Shown: positions 18,163-27,009, counted from the first letter of the stretch. The stretch is DNA of 64,000 nt from Salinibacillus aidingensis (GCF_039522525.1 NZ_BAAADO010000001.1:667122-731121), one strand, 5' to 3'. The notes: generated by a model from the letters alone, not told the origin. Numbers and translations: made by a program.

Positions 18163-18705
18163 TTATTCCATATCTTTTTGGGCTGATACCTTCCGATTAA
18201 ATTCTCTCGAACCGTTCTTAGGGATACTTAAAACAGTCCAATCTTTGTCCTTTATTTGTTTTCCAATATAAATAATTTGCCCTAAGTGATAGCTTATATG
18301 GGCTACTTCAGTCTGAATTGCCTGAAGTACACTTAATGGCTGCTGTCTCAGAAAAACAGTTTTATTTAAATCCTCTTGATTAAGGTTTTCAATTGTATTA
18401 AAAAGTAGATTCCAGCCTTCTTCCCAAATTTGCATTAGGTGTTCTTTTGATTCATTATGATCAACGAATTCCAAGTCTCTATTTCTATAAGACTTTTCTC
18501 CATCACTAGTTAGAAAATCTACCCAGCGTGAATTCATATTCCCACTTATATGCTTGATTATAATTGCAACGCTATTGGACTCTTCACTTGGCTTCCAGTG
18601 TATTTCGTCATCTGTCAATTGCTGTATGCCCTTTTCTGCACGTTCTTTAAAGTGTTTAAATTGCCCTGTTGCTAATGTAAGGTACTCCTTTTCAAAGTTC
18701 CTCAA
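18163..18705 (-). CDS. DinB-superfamily DUF1572 protein
   Basis: A 180-residue four-helix-bundle protein of the DUF1572 group in the DinB/YfiT metalloenzyme superfamily. These proteins usually bind a metal through three histidines and some act as thiol transferases, notably with bacillithiol. Candidate ligands are His in AIIIKHISGNM (about residue 51) and the pair in EVAHISYHLGQI (about 134 and 138), the usual spacing. Cytoplasmic. GGAGGAATATTTTTG lies upstream of the ATG. The gene is complete and monocistronic. The reaction is unknown. Confidence 0.85.
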   Translation of the reverse strand: MRNFEKEYLTLATGQFKHFKERAEKGIQQLTDDEIHWKPSEESNSVAIIIKHISGNMNSRWVDFLTSDGEKSYRNRDLEFVDHNESKEHLMQIWEEGWNLLFNTIENLNQEDLNKTVFLRQQPLSVLQAIQTEVAHISYHLGQIIYIGKQIKDKDWTVLSIPKNGSREFNRKVSAQKDME

Positions 18706-18894
18706 AAATATTCCTCCTTACTAATTCAATATCGATCTGTATTTGAGTGGTAGTCCATCTTGCCGGACATGATTTTAGCTACCGTTTCTTGTTCAAAGCC
18801 ATTATTCAACAAACTACCAACGTTCCACAGAAGCGCTGTTCTTCTTGAATAATTACAACCTCCCTAATTGAATAAAACTAAAGATAATGTACCT
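18706..18894 (-). other. intergenic with a short gene fragment
   Basis: The minus strand at about 18740-18850 reads RTALLWNVGSLLNNGF, then EQETVAKIMSGKMDYHSNTD and a stop. It looks like the tail of a lost enzyme gene, but I cannot name it. There is no start codon with a ribosome binding site. Confidence 0.25.
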
Positions 18895-19362
18895 TTAAAA
18901 TGTTTTCTTAAAATAAGTTGCGGATTCACTATAACCTATCGACCTATAAAACTTATCTGCTCTTCTTGTAGCAAGTGCAACCAATTTAGAAACACGTTCT
19001 TTAGATAGCTTCTCTACTTCTTCCATTAAATGCTTTCCGATATGCATTCTTCTATATTGTTCTAACACAAAAAGTTCTTCAACCCAGCTGATTAGTCCGT
19101 TTGCATAAAAAGCTGAATGGTGAAAGACCAATACATAACCAATAAGCTTTTGTTCCTTTTCAGCAACAATTAAATCAACATTTTCATCATCTAAAAGTGA
19201 TTTGAAAACATCTAAAAAATCAAATTCATTTACATCAAAACTTGTTGCTAAACTCTTCGCTAACACATATAAATATTCCTTGTCATTAGTATTTGCCTTT
19301 CTGTAAACAATGTCCTTAATTGTTTCTACATTAATATGTTCTTGTCGCCTCACATAACTCAC
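18895..19362 (-). CDS. GNAT-family N-acetyltransferase
   Basis: A 155-residue single-domain acetyltransferase using acetyl-CoA. The fold is visible: beta4 LIVAEKEQKLIGYVLVFHHS, the acceptor-side strand SWVEELFVLEQYRR, the acetyl-CoA pyrophosphate loop QYRRMHIGKHLMEEVE (R/Q-x-x-G-x-G/A variant), and the C-terminal ALATRRADKFYRSIGYSES. Substrate not predictable. Start choice: the ATG at 19362 has GAGGTGAGTTATGTGAGGCG around it; a later start is possible but would cut the first strand. It sits alone in the accessory segment. Confidence 0.8.
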   Translation of the reverse strand: MSYVRRQEHINVETIKDIVYRKANTNDKEYLYVLAKSLATSFDVNEFDFLDVFKSLLDDENVDLIVAEKEQKLIGYVLVFHHSAFYANGLISWVEELFVLEQYRRMHIGKHLMEEVEKLSKERVSKLVALATRRADKFYRSIGYSESATYFKKTF

Positions 19363-19463
19363 CTCATTTATTTATTCATCTATTTATTTATTCAATCTAA
19401 TAGACACTTAACCCTTTTAAAATTACGACTTCACTTGGTAAATATGAAAAAGACTGTCAATAC

Positions 19464-19510
19464 AAAAAAGAGATATGCAAGTTTACAAATGACGTAGCAT
19501 ACCTCTTTTT
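19464..19510. terminator. hairpin terminator-like sequence
   Basis: AAAAAAGAGATATGC pairs, with one mismatch, with GCATACCTCTTTTT. It could end minus-strand transcripts from about 19.6 kb. Confidence 0.5.
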
Positions 19511-19557
19511 ATAATTGCACTCTAAAATTGTATGACCTAATTGAGCATCAAGATCAT

Positions 19558-19665
19558 TTATTCCAAACCACACCTAACAAAACCTTGCCGAACAGTACTA
19601 TACCCCACTAGACCGTTCTGAACCTGACCGTATTCAGGTTTAACCTGCATGAACCCGTTTCTCAT
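19558..19665 (-). other. 35-codon frame with three small hairpins nearby
   Basis: The minus strand gives MRNGFMQVKPEYGQVQNGLV and then GYSTVRQGFVRCGLE with a stop, but no convincing ribosome binding site. The same 100 bases and the next 60 contain three short inverted repeats (AACCTG/CAGGTT, ATCAAGGA/TCCTTGAT, CTAGG/CCTAG). It may be a gene fragment or a structured non-coding piece; I cannot decide. Confidence 0.25.
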
Positions 19666-19756
19666 CAGTGATCAAGGAGGTACATATTCCTTGATTAGAC
19701 TAGGGGAATCCTAGTTTCGAATTTTATACCCTTTCGTCCTCCCAAGTCATTTCTCT

Positions 19757-19996
19757 CTAATTAGGTGGAATGATTCCTACTTCAATCGCCCTTGCTGTTA
19801 GACCACGATGTAAATAGCAACTTCTTAATGCATGACAACTCTTGCATAGTGTTCTTAGTTCAGAAATCTTATTTGAACCCATAATGCCTGCATTCTTATG
19901 ATCTATATGGCAATCAGTTAAAGCAACCTTTTCCTGACATTTAACACATCTTCTCTTATCCCTTTTCCATATAATAGGGCGAATTTTTTCACCCAA
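19757..19996 (-). pseudogene. HNH endonuclease fragment
   Basis: A 79-residue frame with an HNH nuclease fold: the zinc cysteines CVKCQEK and CKSCH, and the catalytic block DCHIDHKNAGIMGSN (H-x-D-H). The only start is a TTG at 19996 without a ribosome binding site. The residues that would come before it (RQPYNVWVKK) are in a neighbouring frame, so the N-terminus has been shifted off. HNH genes of this size are common in phages and other mobile elements. Probably inactive, or a short standalone domain. Confidence 0.55.
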
Positions 19997-20017
19997 ACAT
20001 TATAAGGTTGACGACTT

Positions 20018-20197
20018 TTAGGCACTATTGTCGTTCCTTCCTCTCTGAACTTTAAAGGAACTAATTTTAAAACGTCCAAAGCCATTTGGTCTATTATCTC
20101 CAATACCAGCGAACAAACCTGCGTTATGACAGATACTTTCCATAAAATTTTGTTTATTAGTGAACCTTCCCAAACAATCGAAAAAATTTCCATTCAC
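20018..20197 (-). pseudogene. C-terminal remnant of an unrecognised protein before the HNH fragment
   Basis: A 60-codon minus-strand frame follows an upstream TAG; a GTG at 20197 could start it but has no ribosome binding site. The peptide has a strikingly conserved look: FFDCLGRFTNKQNFMESICH, then AGLFAGIGDNRPNGFGRFKI. The Gly-rich GIGDNRPNGFGRF block suggests a folded domain whose N-terminal part is lost. I do not recognise the family. The HNH fragment follows within 25 bases, so the two may come from one mobile locus. Confidence 0.4.
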
Positions 20198-20330
20198 TGG
20201 AAGTAGCTAGTCTATACCGAATATGTGTTGCCGGGGTTTTCAGACATTTTTACACTCCTTATATTCCATCAACTTTATTAGCAAGGGTCAAGGGATTACA
20301 TTCTATCACAGATAACACAACAAAATTGTG

Positions 20331-20505
20331 AAGCCATTCAAGTACCTAATGAATTATTAGGAAACATATTGTTCCAATTATTTATTAAAAAAAAAGGAAA
20401 AAGATGATTGGTATCAAACAAAATCAGGAAGTAATCATTAAACCGAAAAATACAATTATTGAAGAGAATGACCAGATTGTTGTACTCACTTCTTCAAGCA
20501 ATTAG
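20331..20505 (+). pseudogene. TrkA-C (RCK_C) domain remnant of a K+ transport protein
   Basis: A plus-strand fragment: AIQVPNELLGNI, a shift after an A-rich run near 20390, then MIGIKQNQEVIIKPKNTIIE and ENDQIVVLTSSSSN with a stop. The final beta hairpin (P…ti.e.D.ivvl) is the signature of TrkA-C ligand-binding domains in potassium uptake or channel proteins. Only the last 55 residues remain and there is no start. Confidence 0.6.
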
Positions 20506-20663
20506 CGAGTCTATTTAACCTAATAACTAACTAAAAGGTATACAATTCTTATTTGAGTTGTACACCTTTCCGCTCTTCTCCATTCACCGTTTGATGTTAA
20601 AATAATGTCGAATGAATTTTTAGTTGGTTTAGCATCATTTCATGGATTTTTTAGACCACAGCC

Positions 20664-21284
20664 TTATGTATAAACATTTAATATTAAATCCTTGTCGCGA
20701 ATGGTAGCTAAAAAGATGTCATTGAGGCGACGATAGCCCTTATGATTCAATTCACGTTTTAACCATTGTTCATCTATATTAGCAAGATGTAAATGCTGAT
20801 GTTGAATTTCCCCCTCAATGATCACAGGGACAGCGAGTCCTTTATGATTATTTTGCTTCGATAGGATACTGATTTCCCCATTCGGTTCTAAGATAGCATA
20901 ATCAATTTCACTGATATCAAAATAGCCAGCCGTACGAATCGCTGACAGTAATTCTGTCAGGGAATAACGACTCCGCTTTAAATTTTCGACTAATATATCC
21001 CCTTTCTGAATGATGAATGTAGGTTGTCCAACTAATAGCTTATTTAATTTGTTCCAAAGGGTTAGTTTGGCAATGAGTAAGTAAACGGCAACAATCATAA
21101 TTCCTGCAATAAGTCCCTCGAATATCCCGTCTATTTTAATTGCACCAAATAGTATATAGGCTAAAAAGAATATGGCTCCAAAATCATGAGGGGTCAATTG
21201 AGCTAAAGCAGTCTTACCCAGAAATCGTATCGCACCTATATATAGAAGAAAGAGAAAGACTACCTTACCAATAAAGATAAGCAT
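20664..21284 (-). CDS. DUF421 membrane protein (YetF/YkjA type)
   Basis: A 206-residue inner-membrane protein. Three N-terminal transmembrane segments (residues about 3-22, 33-52 and 57-78) precede a soluble DUF421 domain with LLVGQPTFIIQKGDIL and RSRYSLTELLSAIRTAGYFD, the two signature blocks, and LEPNGEISIL. The family is common in Bacillus, where members are often in spore or envelope stress regulons; the biochemical role is unknown. The start is the ATG at 21284, four bases from AAGGTGG; a longer in-frame ATG at 21323 lacks a site. It is intact and marks the right end of the decayed segment. Confidence 0.88.
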   Translation of the reverse strand: MLIFIGKVVFLFLLYIGAIRFLGKTALAQLTPHDFGAIFFLAYILFGAIKIDGIFEGLIAGIMIVAVYLLIAKLTLWNKLNKLLVGQPTFIIQKGDILVENLKRSRYSLTELLSAIRTAGYFDISEIDYAILEPNGEISILSKQNNHKGLAVPVIIEGEIQHQHLHLANIDEQWLKRELNHKGYRRLNDIFLATIRDKDLILNVYT

Positions 21285-21415
21285 CAAACCACCTTCCTGA
21301 TTTTCTACATTACAAAAAAACACATATTTTTAGATTTACACGCCCTGCCCATTTTTATAATCTAATAAAAAGAACAGAAGTCTTAATAAAGACTCCTGCT
21401 CTAAACGATACCTAT

Positions 21416-21613
21416 CTAAAATCCATTATAAAAGTTTGAACCTGGTTGCATTTGATTCATTGGGTTCATTTGTTCCATCAGGTTTCCGATACTGTCACCA
21501 ATAATCATCAAAATAATGACTATGGCGATATTTGTAAGAATAATACCATAAACAACATCAAGTCCAGATTCGCCTGTTTGCTGTGATTTAATGGAGAACA
21601 GCGCTGCAATCAT
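21416..21613 (-). CDS. small membrane protein, hypothetical
   Basis: A 65-residue frame with one strong transmembrane segment (YGIILTNIAIVIILMIIGDS) and a Met/Asn-rich tail (NLMEQMNPMNQMQPGSNFYN). It begins 20 bases after tyrS on the same strand. The ATG lacks a good ribosome binding site, so translation is uncertain. A weak hairpin near 21374-21415 follows. No family recognised. Confidence 0.45.
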   Translation of the reverse strand: MIAALFSIKSQQTGESGLDVVYGIILTNIAIVIILMIIGDSIGNLMEQMNPMNQMQPGSNFYNGF

Positions 21614-21633
21614 GGAAATACTTAAGCTTTATA

Positions 21634-22905
21634 TTAAGAACTGTGACGGATAAGGTAGTATTTTTTCTTTCCTCTTCTAATAATGGTAAATTTACCGTCA
21701 ATTTTGTCTTCTGAAGTAACCGTATATTTTAGATCCTGCTCCCGTTCTCCATTAATGTAAACAGCTCCATTACTGATATCTTCTCGTGCCTGACGCTTGG
21801 ATGAGGAGATTTTCGCTTCTACAAGCAGGTCAATTAAACCTTTTTCCTGTTCATCCAACGTAAAGGAAGGTACATCTTTAAAGCCCTGTTCAATTTCTGC
21901 TCCATTCAGGGACTTGATATCTCCACTAAAGAGAGCCTGGGAAATTCTCTGAGCCTGAGCAAGTGCTTCCTCGCCATGAATTAAGATGGTCATTTCCTCT
22001 GCCAGCCGCTTTTGTGCCACACGTTTTTCCGGCTGTGTTTCCACCTCTTTTTCCAGCTCAGACACTTCATCCTGCTCCATAAATGTAAAGTATTTAATAA
22101 ACTTAATGACATCCCGATCGTCAGTATTAATCCAGAACTGGTAGAATTCATATGGAGAGGTTTTTTCCGGATCTAACCAAACTGCCCCACCTGCTGTTTT
22201 CCCAAATTTAGTTCCGTCAGCCTTTGTTATAAGAGGTACGGTCAGACCAAATGCCCTGGCATCTTCTCCATCCTCTGAGGTTCGACGAATTAACTCCAGA
22301 CCTGCTGTAATATTGCCCCATTGGTCACTGCCGCCAATTTGCAGTGTGCACCCTTTTTCTTTATATAAAGTTAAAAAGTCAAGGGATTGAAGAATCATAT
22401 AGCTGAATTCAGTAAACGAAATCCCGTTTTCGATTCTGGATTCAACGGAGTCCTTGGCCAGCATGTAATTAACCCCAAAGTGCTTCCCAATATCACGTAA
22501 AAATTCAATGATATTCATGCTGGATAACCAGTCATAGTTATCAGCAGGAATGACATCCGCTTCCTTTTCATTTGTATTTAATACCCGCTTCACCTGCGTT
22601 TTAAGTCCTTCACTCCACGCCCTTACTGTATTTTCCTCATTCAACTGTCTTTCCGTATTTCGACCGCTTGGGTCCCCAATCATTCCTGTTCCGCCACCTA
22701 CAAGTGCAATAGGGCGGTGACCTGCCCTCTGAAACCTTTTCAGCATCAGTAATGGAACGAGGTGTCCGATATGAAGACTGTCAGCTGTTGGGTCAAAGCC
22801 GCAGTATAGGGTTACTGTATTCTCCTCCAAATGTTTTTTCAGGGCTTCTTCATCGGTAATTTGGTTTACAAGTCCCCGGTCTTTCAAATCCTGTATGATA
22901 TCCAT
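21634..22905 (-). CDS. tyrS: tyrosyl-tRNA synthetase
   Basis: A 423-residue class I aminoacyl-tRNA synthetase that charges tRNA-Tyr. It shows the HIGH-like motif HIGHLVPLL, preceded by the tyrosine-binding YCGFDPTADSLH, the QIGGSDQWGN block, and the KMSKS-like KFGKTAGG. The C-terminal S4 RNA-binding domain is present (SSSKRQAREDISNGAVYING). The start at 22905 is chosen because GAGGAGG lies five bases upstream; a slightly longer frame exists. It is controlled by a tyrosine T-box leader. In B. subtilis it follows rpsD directly; here 12 kb of accessory DNA lies between. Confidence 0.97.
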   Translation of the reverse strand: MDIIQDLKDRGLVNQITDEEALKKHLEENTVTLYCGFDPTADSLHIGHLVPLLMLKRFQRAGHRPIALVGGGTGMIGDPSGRNTERQLNEENTVRAWSEGLKTQVKRVLNTNEKEADVIPADNYDWLSSMNIIEFLRDIGKHFGVNYMLAKDSVESRIENGISFTEFSYMILQSLDFLTLYKEKGCTLQIGGSDQWGNITAGLELIRRTSEDGEDARAFGLTVPLITKADGTKFGKTAGGAVWLDPEKTSPYEFYQFWINTDDRDVIKFIKYFTFMEQDEVSELEKEVETQPEKRVAQKRLAEEMTILIHGEEALAQAQRISQALFSGDIKSLNGAEIEQGFKDVPSFTLDEQEKGLIDLLVEAKISSSKRQAREDISNGAVYINGEREQDLKYTVTSEDKIDGKFTIIRRGKKKYYLIRHSS

Positions 22906-22945
22906 ACAAATCCTCCTCAAAATTATATTTTAAGTAATGTGTGCA

Positions 22946-23192
22946 CAAAAAAACCCCGTTCCTATCCAATAGACAGGGACGAGGTTTCCCGCGGTACCAC
23001 CCTAGTTGCAGTACAACAGACTGCCACTTTGCCAAATCATAACGGTTTGGTCTCCGTTTTCTGCTATTAACAGAAAAATGCTCCCAGACGTAATTCGTTA
23101 ACCTGTCCTGTACTGACTCACACCAGCCGCCAGCTCTCTGCAACAGAAACAGACCACTACTGCATCCTTTCCCAGCATTGATCATTTAGTTG
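22946..23192 (-). promoter_or_regulatory. T-box leader of tyrS
   Basis: The minus-strand leader contains the invariant T-box AGGGTGGTACCGCGG (RC near 22987-23003) and then the terminator CCTCGTCCCTGTC…GGAACGGGGTTTTTT (about 22951-22988). An antiterminator can form between the T-box and the 5' arm. Upstream is a stem I region with a TAC codon in GAATTACGTCTGGGAGC, the expected tyrosine specifier. Uncharged tRNA-Tyr would stabilise the antiterminator and switch on tyrS. Confidence 0.93.
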
Positions 23193-23206
23193 TTGTTAAT
23201 TATTAA

Positions 23207-23236
23207 TATATAGCACAATAGGAAACATAATGTCAA
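23207..23236 (-). promoter_or_regulatory. sigma-A promoter of the tyrS leader
   Basis: On the minus strand TTGACA (23236-23231) and TATATA (23212-23207) are spaced by 18 bases, ahead of the T-box leader. Confidence 0.75.
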
Positions 23237-23496
23237 GTACAGAAAAGCAGCGGAAATGAGCAAAACTTTACCGAACAGAACTAGTAAAATTCGAATCATC
23301 CACAAATATTATACTTAAACCCAATCACAAAACATCACTCACATATGCGCTTTTTCAAAATCAAGTAAATGCCATTTGTTTTTTGTATGACAGCATTCCT
23401 TCATACGTGCTCCGACCTCGACAAAATCACCATTTTTTCCTCCCTCATTAAAGCAACAGTATGATATAATATTCATGGTATTTTAGGGGGTGTATT

Positions 23497-26400
23497 ATGA
23501 ACGAGAAATTTAGCCAGTTCGTACATAAAGTTAAATCATGGTGGCAAGCAGGAAAACTGCAGCGGTTTTCACGTATCACCAGTGATGTAACTTGGAATAT
23601 TATATTGATCATTTTAGTCTTTGGATTAATTGGGGCATTTTTTGTCGGAGGATTAGGAGTAGGATATTTTGCCTCACTGGTAAAAGATGAGCCTATCAGA
23701 AGCTATGCAGATATGAGACAGGACATTTATAACTACGAAGAGACGACCGAACTTTATTTTGCTGATAATAACTATTTAGGTAAACTGCGCTCGAATCTGC
23801 ATCGTGAAGAGGTGGATGTTGAAGATGTATCCGATCACGTGATTAATGCTGTGATTGCCACTGAGGATCAACTGTTTAAAGATCATCAGGGAATCGTTCC
23901 TAAAGCAATCTTACGAGCATTATTCCAGGAATTCACGAACTCAACGACCCAATCGGGTGGAAGTACGCTGACACAGCAGCTCATTAAAAACCAGATTTTG
24001 ACGAATGAAGTATCATTTGAGCGTAAAGCTAAGGAAATTCTGCTTGCTTTAAGGCTTGAAAACTTCTTTAAAAAAGAGGAAATCCTTGAAGCCTATTTAA
24101 ATGTTGTACCTTATGGCCGTGATTCATCAGGTCGGAACATCGCGGGTATTCAGACAGCGGCACAGGGAATTTTTGGTGTAGACTCCAAGGACTTAAATAT
24201 TCCTCAAGCCGCATTTTTAGCCGGGCTCCCACAAAGCCCATTCGGTTATTCTCCATTTTCCAACGGCGGGGAGTTAAAGAGTAAAGAAGGTCTGGAGCCA
24301 GGGTTTAACAGAATGAAAACCGTGTTAAGCCGGATGCTTGAAACAGGCTATATAACGGAGCAGGAATACCAGGATGCATTAAACTATGATTTAACGAAAG
24401 ACTTTATTGATCCACAGCCTTCTCCGGTTCAGGAGTATCCTCATTTAACCTTTGAGATTGAAGAAAAAGCAGCAGGTATTCTGGCTGAGCGACTCGCTGA
24501 AGAGGACGGCTATACAAAAGAGGACTTAGAAAATAACGATCAACTGAAGGAACAATACAACATTATAGCCAAAAGAAATTTACAGCAGGAAGGCTATAAA
24601 ATTCACACGACCGTCGATAAGAAAATTTATGATGCTCATCAGGAAATAGCGAAGAAATATGAACACTTCAAACCATCTCACACCATACTTGTGAAAGATC
24701 CGGAAACAGGAGAGATGAAACAGAAGAAAATTCAAGTACAGCCAGGTGCAATATTAATAGAAAATAAAACCGGACGTATTCTTTCCTTTGTTGGCGGAAG
24801 TGATTACCAGCAAAATCAAAATAATCATGCGCTGGATACCCCTCGTCCAAATGGTAGTACAATGAAACCATTATTGGATTTTGCACCTGCTATGGAAAAG
24901 GGAATGATTCAACCCGCTTCACCGGTTCTGGACGCAAAGGGTGAGGATGGCTGGTATCCAAGCAACTATGTGGCAAGCTCTGAATCAGGGATTACAACAG
25001 CACGTACAGCACTGACAAAGTCCCTGAACATACCAACAGCAAGAATTTACAAAAAAATGCTCGGCGATCAGCCACCACCAGCAACCTATCTTGATCGTAT
25101 GGGCTTCTCAACTCTTATTGAGAATGAATACACAAGCGATTATGAAAATCCATCTATGTCTATTGGCAGTATGTCACTCGGGGTTTCTGTAGAAGAAAAC
25201 GTGAATGCCTTTGCTACCTTTGCCAATATGGGAACGTTTGTGGATGCCTATATGATCGAAAAAATTGAAACCAAAGACGGAGAAGTCATTTATGAACATG
25301 AAACGGAAAAAGAGGAAGTGTTTAGTCCTCAGACCTCTTATTTAACGCTGGACCTTATGCGTGACGTAATTTCATCAGGAACAGGAACATACGTAAACAG
25401 TGTTCTAAACAATCCTGGTGTTGATTGGGCCGGAAAAACCGGTTCTACAGAAAATATTCAGGATGCCTGGTTTGTTGCTACAAATCCTAATGTAACCATT
25501 GGTACCCGTATAGGCTATGACACCTATGACAAAGACGGTGACGGAGACGGGTACGGACATCCAAATGATAACAAATGGAACGATCCTGACCGTCTGATTC
25601 ATCTGAATTATAGTACAGGATCAGGGTTAAGTTATAGTAATCGGAACATTCTTTTCTGGGGACAGCTTGTCAATGCCGCCACTGAAATCCGTCCTGACTT
25701 AATGGCACCGGATCAAAGGTTTGGAAATCCTGGAGGCATTGTTACCAGAAGTGTCTGTGCAGTTTCAGGATTACTTCCTAGCGAGGCCTGTGAAGAAGCA
25801 GGATTAATTACAACAGATCTATTTAATGCTAAATATGTCCCGACTGAAGAAGACAACAGCTTAATTAAAGGTGATTACGTTAAGGTCGATGGCAAGTTTT
25901 ATCCGGCTGCAGAAGGTACACCAGAGGAATTTACAGAGGAAGGCTTTATGTTAAACCCTGAATTTTTAGAAGAAAAGGGCTGGGATGATGTATCTAATTT
26001 AGAAAAAATCATTCCTAATAATAAAAAGTGGGAAAAAATACAAATCCCTGAGATGGAAGAGCTTTCTAATGATGGGAAGGTACCATCAGCACCAACAAAT
26101 GTTTCGATTTCCGGAAAGACATTAAGCTGGAAGGCATCACCTGAAAAAGATGTCATTGGTTATCGTGTTCACATGGCAGGAGAGCCAGGCGAACCTGGTG
26201 AAGCGATTGGAAATACAAAGAAGACGAATTTTACTCTTCCTTCTAAGAACCAGGTTTATTATGTTACGGCTATCGATTACTTTGGTCAGGAATCAGCAAT
26301 TTCAGAACCAGCTGTGCACGGGGATATCAACAACAATCCATTAAATATCAATAATTTATCCGCATCCGTAAGCAAGGACGTGCTGCGACTGACATGGAAT

Positions 26401-26694
26401 AATCCTCAATCAGACGATTTTTCACACGTGAAGGTTACCAAAGATTCCAAAGTTGCAGGGAACCAAATTACAGGGAATTCTTATGTAGATAAAGATATTA
26501 TGCCTGATAAATCCTATACCTACACCGTTATTGCTGTTGATAAGGATGGAGATGAGAGTCAGGGGAAAAGCATTAATGTAACGACAAAACCCGTGGACCA
26601 ACCACCTTCAGACAATGGCAATAATGATAATGGAAATAATGGCAATGGGAACGGGAACGGAAATGATAAGGATAAAAATAATGAAGGAACCTGA
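23497..26694 (+). CDS. class A penicillin-binding protein with fibronectin-III tail
   Basis: A 1065-residue bifunctional peptidoglycan synthase. A cytoplasmic N-terminus and one transmembrane segment (about 30-58) precede the GT51 glycosyltransferase domain (about 90-265; catalytic Glu in ATEDQLFKDHQG; GGSTLTQQLIKN). The transpeptidase has the motifs STMK (about 453), SLN (about 508) and KTGST (about 645). Then come two fibronectin type III-like domains (about 870-1045) and an Asn/Gly-rich tail. Inside the transpeptidase, after KTGST, is the Asp-rich insert DKDGDGDGYGHPND, which resembles a calcium-binding loop. AGGGGGTG precedes the ATG. It occupies the place of acsA in B. subtilis. Closest named relatives are PBP1/PonA-like proteins, but no symbol is certain. 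Confidence 0.93.
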   Translation: MNEKFSQFVHKVKSWWQAGKLQRFSRITSDVTWNIILIILVFGLIGAFFVGGLGVGYFASLVKDEPIRSYADMRQDIYNYEETTELYFADNNYLGKLRSNLHREEVDVEDVSDHVINAVIATEDQLFKDHQGIVPKAILRALFQEFTNSTTQSGGSTLTQQLIKNQILTNEVSFERKAKEILLALRLENFFKKEEILEAYLNVVPYGRDSSGRNIAGIQTAAQGIFGVDSKDLNIPQAAFLAGLPQSPFGYSPFSNGGELKSKEGLEPGFNRMKTVLSRMLETGYITEQEYQDALNYDLTKDFIDPQPSPVQEYPHLTFEIEEKAAGILAERLAEEDGYTKEDLENNDQLKEQYNIIAKRNLQQEGYKIHTTVDKKIYDAHQEIAKKYEHFKPSHTILVKDPETGEMKQKKIQVQPGAILIENKTGRILSFVGGSDYQQNQNNHALDTPRPNGSTMKPLLDFAPAMEKGMIQPASPVLDAKGEDGWYPSNYVASSESGITTARTALTKSLNIPTARIYKKMLGDQPPPATYLDRMGFSTLIENEYTSDYENPSMSIGSMSLGVSVEENVNAFATFANMGTFVDAYMIEKIETKDGEVIYEHETEKEEVFSPQTSYLTLDLMRDVISSGTGTYVNSVLNNPGVDWAGKTGSTENIQDAWFVATNPNVTIGTRIGYDTYDKDGDGDGYGHPNDNKWNDPDRLIHLNYSTGSGLSYSNRNILFWGQLVNAATEIRPDLMAPDQRFGNPGGIVTRSVCAVSGLLPSEACEEAGLITTDLFNAKYVPTEEDNSLIKGDYVKVDGKFYPAAEGTPEEFTEEGFMLNPEFLEEKGWDDVSNLEKIIPNNKKWEKIQIPEMEELSNDGKVPSAPTNVSISGKTLSWKASPEKDVIGYRVHMAGEPGEPGEAIGNTKKTNFTLPSKNQVYYVTAIDYFGQESAISEPAVHGDINNNPLNINNLSASVSKDVLRLTWNNPQSDDFSHVKVTKDSKVAGNQITGNSYVDKDIMPDKSYTYTVIAVDKDGDESQGKSINVTTKPVDQPPSDNGNNDNGNNGNGNGNGNDKDKNNEGT

Positions 26695-26741
26695 CCTTAA
26701 GCTCCCTATTCCTTCTATGAAAAACATTAAATAAGCAAGAG

Positions 26742-26783
26742 AACCAGCATACCAGCTTCCGTCAACTGGTATGCTGGTTTTTT
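26742..26783 (+). terminator. terminator of the PBP gene
   Basis: AACCAGCATACCAG pairs with CTGGTATGCTGG around a ten-base loop, followed by TTTTTT. Confidence 0.93.
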
Positions 26784-26938
26784 GTCACGTATTAACTTGC
26801 CCTAATACCCCCACTTCAAGTTTTGAGGGTACCCCAACAAGACGAAGTGGGGGATAAACGGCCAGTAATAACCTGATAAGTTCAACTAACCATCAGTGGG
26901 GGATGGAGAAAACCCCCACTGATGGAAGTTTCACTTTA
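26783..26938 (-). repeat. family A palindromic element, copy A1 (H2+H1, reverse)
   Basis: A full-length copy in reverse orientation. Reading the minus strand gives H1 (CCATCAGTGGGGG with CCCCCACTGATGG), then TTATCAG, then H2 (CGTTTATCCCCCACTTC…GAAGTGGGGGTATTA). It lies between the PBP terminator and acuA. Confidence 0.85.
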
Positions 26939-27003
26939 TCTCTAAGTCCGTTATCTGTTACAAATTTGATGATATTTCACATTTAAAACGTCTCACTTTT
27001 CTG

Positions 27004-27009
27004 TATAAT
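27004..27009 (+). promoter_or_regulatory. probable -10 box of the acuABC operon
   Basis: A TATAAT at 27004-27009, 44 bases before acuA; the -35 region is poor (TTTAAA-like). I found no convincing CcpA cre site here, although acuABC of B. subtilis is under carbon control. Confidence 0.45.

Noticed and set aside
22831..23185. Open frames of 79 and 111 codons over the tyrS leader on both strands
   Set aside because: They lie entirely within the T-box RNA, have no ribosome binding site and encode nothing recognisable.
26783..26938. Possible CRISPR array from repeated GTGGGGG motifs
   Set aside because: The repeats are dispersed over 37 kb, not regularly spaced, and are palindromic modules without spacers; no cas gene is present.
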